5,716 nucleotides of DNA. Source: Pseudomonadota bacterium (GTDB lineage: Bacteria > Pseudomonadota > Gammaproteobacteria > Steroidobacterales > Steroidobacteraceae). The DNA lies in the NCBI GenBank assembly GCA_021820785.1, contig JAKADE010000199.1, forward strand, positions 1 through 5,716, read 5' to 3'. Of this stretch, positions 5,525 through 5,716 are shown one piece after another. Positions within the stretch are counted from its first letter, which is position 1. Each line of letters begins with the position of its first letter. The notes below the pieces were generated by a model that searched no databases, had not been told where the DNA came from, and saw nothing but the letters and a program-made list of their open reading frames with translations. A program made the position numbers and the translations under genes.

Positions 5525-5658
5525 TACGAGGACGCACTGTCGAGCGTCAGGCTGGAATCAGCCGATCAGCTCTGGCGCGAGGCGCGCCGGCGACGGTTGA
5601 TGAACAGCGCACAGCCGAGCAGACCGGCCGCGAAGATCGCCAGGGCGCCGGGCTCCGG
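5501..5658 (-). repeat. PEP-CTERM tail and terminator module, copy 2
   Basis: This is the partner of 4407-4568. The stretch 5558-5580 (end of the 3' untranslated region, stop codon and last four codons) is identical to 4468-4490, as is the 24-nt hairpin. The coding tail shows mostly synonymous differences. Upstream of the PEP motif the two genes are unrelated in the visible part. Confidence 0.85.
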
Positions 5659-5716
5659 CGCCTGCACGATCGTCGTATCTACGCTGTAGGACGGGTCAAA
5701 GCCCGAGCTGCTCGCC
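5566..5716 (-). CDS. PEP-CTERM sorting domain protein, C-terminal end only (5' part outside window)
   Basis: The first full codon on the minus strand starts at 5715, and TGA is at 5568-5566, giving 49 visible residues. The translation begins ASSSGFDPSYSVDTTIVQ, then APEP, a hydrophobic helix, RRRR and a final ASRQS. From PEP to the end it differs from the 4476-5255 protein by one residue (Ile for Met in the helix). The 18 residues before APEP show no similarity to that protein. This is therefore a second exported XrtA substrate, a neighbour sharing the sorting tail, and not a whole-gene duplicate as far as can be seen. Its mature domain, signal peptide and promoter lie beyond the right edge. 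Confidence 0.85.
   Translation of the reverse strand, partial: ASSSGFDPSYSVDTTIVQAPEPGALAIFAAGLLGCALFINRRRRASRQS

Noticed and set aside
5484..5600. Small plus-strand frame (ATG 5484) with AGGAG upstream
   Set aside because: It runs through the terminator hairpin and the PEP-CTERM tail in antisense, and the translation has no sign of selection. The AGGAG is part of the dyad arm and adjoining bases.

Overview
The window is GC-rich, uses GC-rich codons, and carries PEP-CTERM/exosortase-A (XrtA/EpsH) components. This points to an exopolysaccharide-producing Gram-negative bacterium of the Pseudomonadota, most likely beta- or gammaproteobacterial. The sequence does not support a genus. No tRNA, rRNA, CRISPR array, insertion sequence or phage gene was seen.

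Left part, plus strand. The 3' end of a Crp/Fnr-family regulator (2-472) enters from the left edge. A 348-bp GC-rich gap (473-820) follows, with one perfect hairpin and no convincing gene. Next comes an 862-residue CheB-CheR fusion with a heptad-repeat coiled coil and PAS-type sensory modules (821-3409). It has the CheB triad residues and the CheR S-adenosylmethionine loop. It has no N-terminal receiver domain, and it stops just after the last PAS module, where related proteins often carry a histidine kinase.

Right part, minus strand, convergent with the first. In transcription order there is the C-terminal end of one PEP-CTERM protein (5566-5716, cut by the right edge), a complete 259-residue PEP-CTERM protein (4476-5255), and an XrtA-system polysaccharide deacetylase (3459-4349). 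Both PEP-CTERM genes end in almost the same sorting tail and are followed by the same 24-nt terminator hairpin, although the neighbouring mature sequence is unrelated. The tail and terminator therefore behave as a homogenised module.

The strongest non-coding signal is the control region of the complete PEP-CTERM gene (5256-5500). It holds a near-consensus sigma-54 (RpoN) promoter with exact GG-N10-GC spacing, an IHF-like site about 60-70 bp upstream of the inferred start, three 7-bp AT-rich elements spaced exactly 11 bp apart, and a 6-bp dyad at about -112 to -134 where an enhancer-binding protein would sit. XrtA/PEP-CTERM genomes commonly encode the PrsK/PrsR two-component pair, and PrsR is a sigma-54-type activator. 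The inference is that this surface or matrix protein is under RpoN/PrsR control. The deacetylase would act on the polysaccharide made alongside PEP-CTERM protein export. The chemotaxis-like CheB/CheR-PAS protein has no visible functional link to that module.
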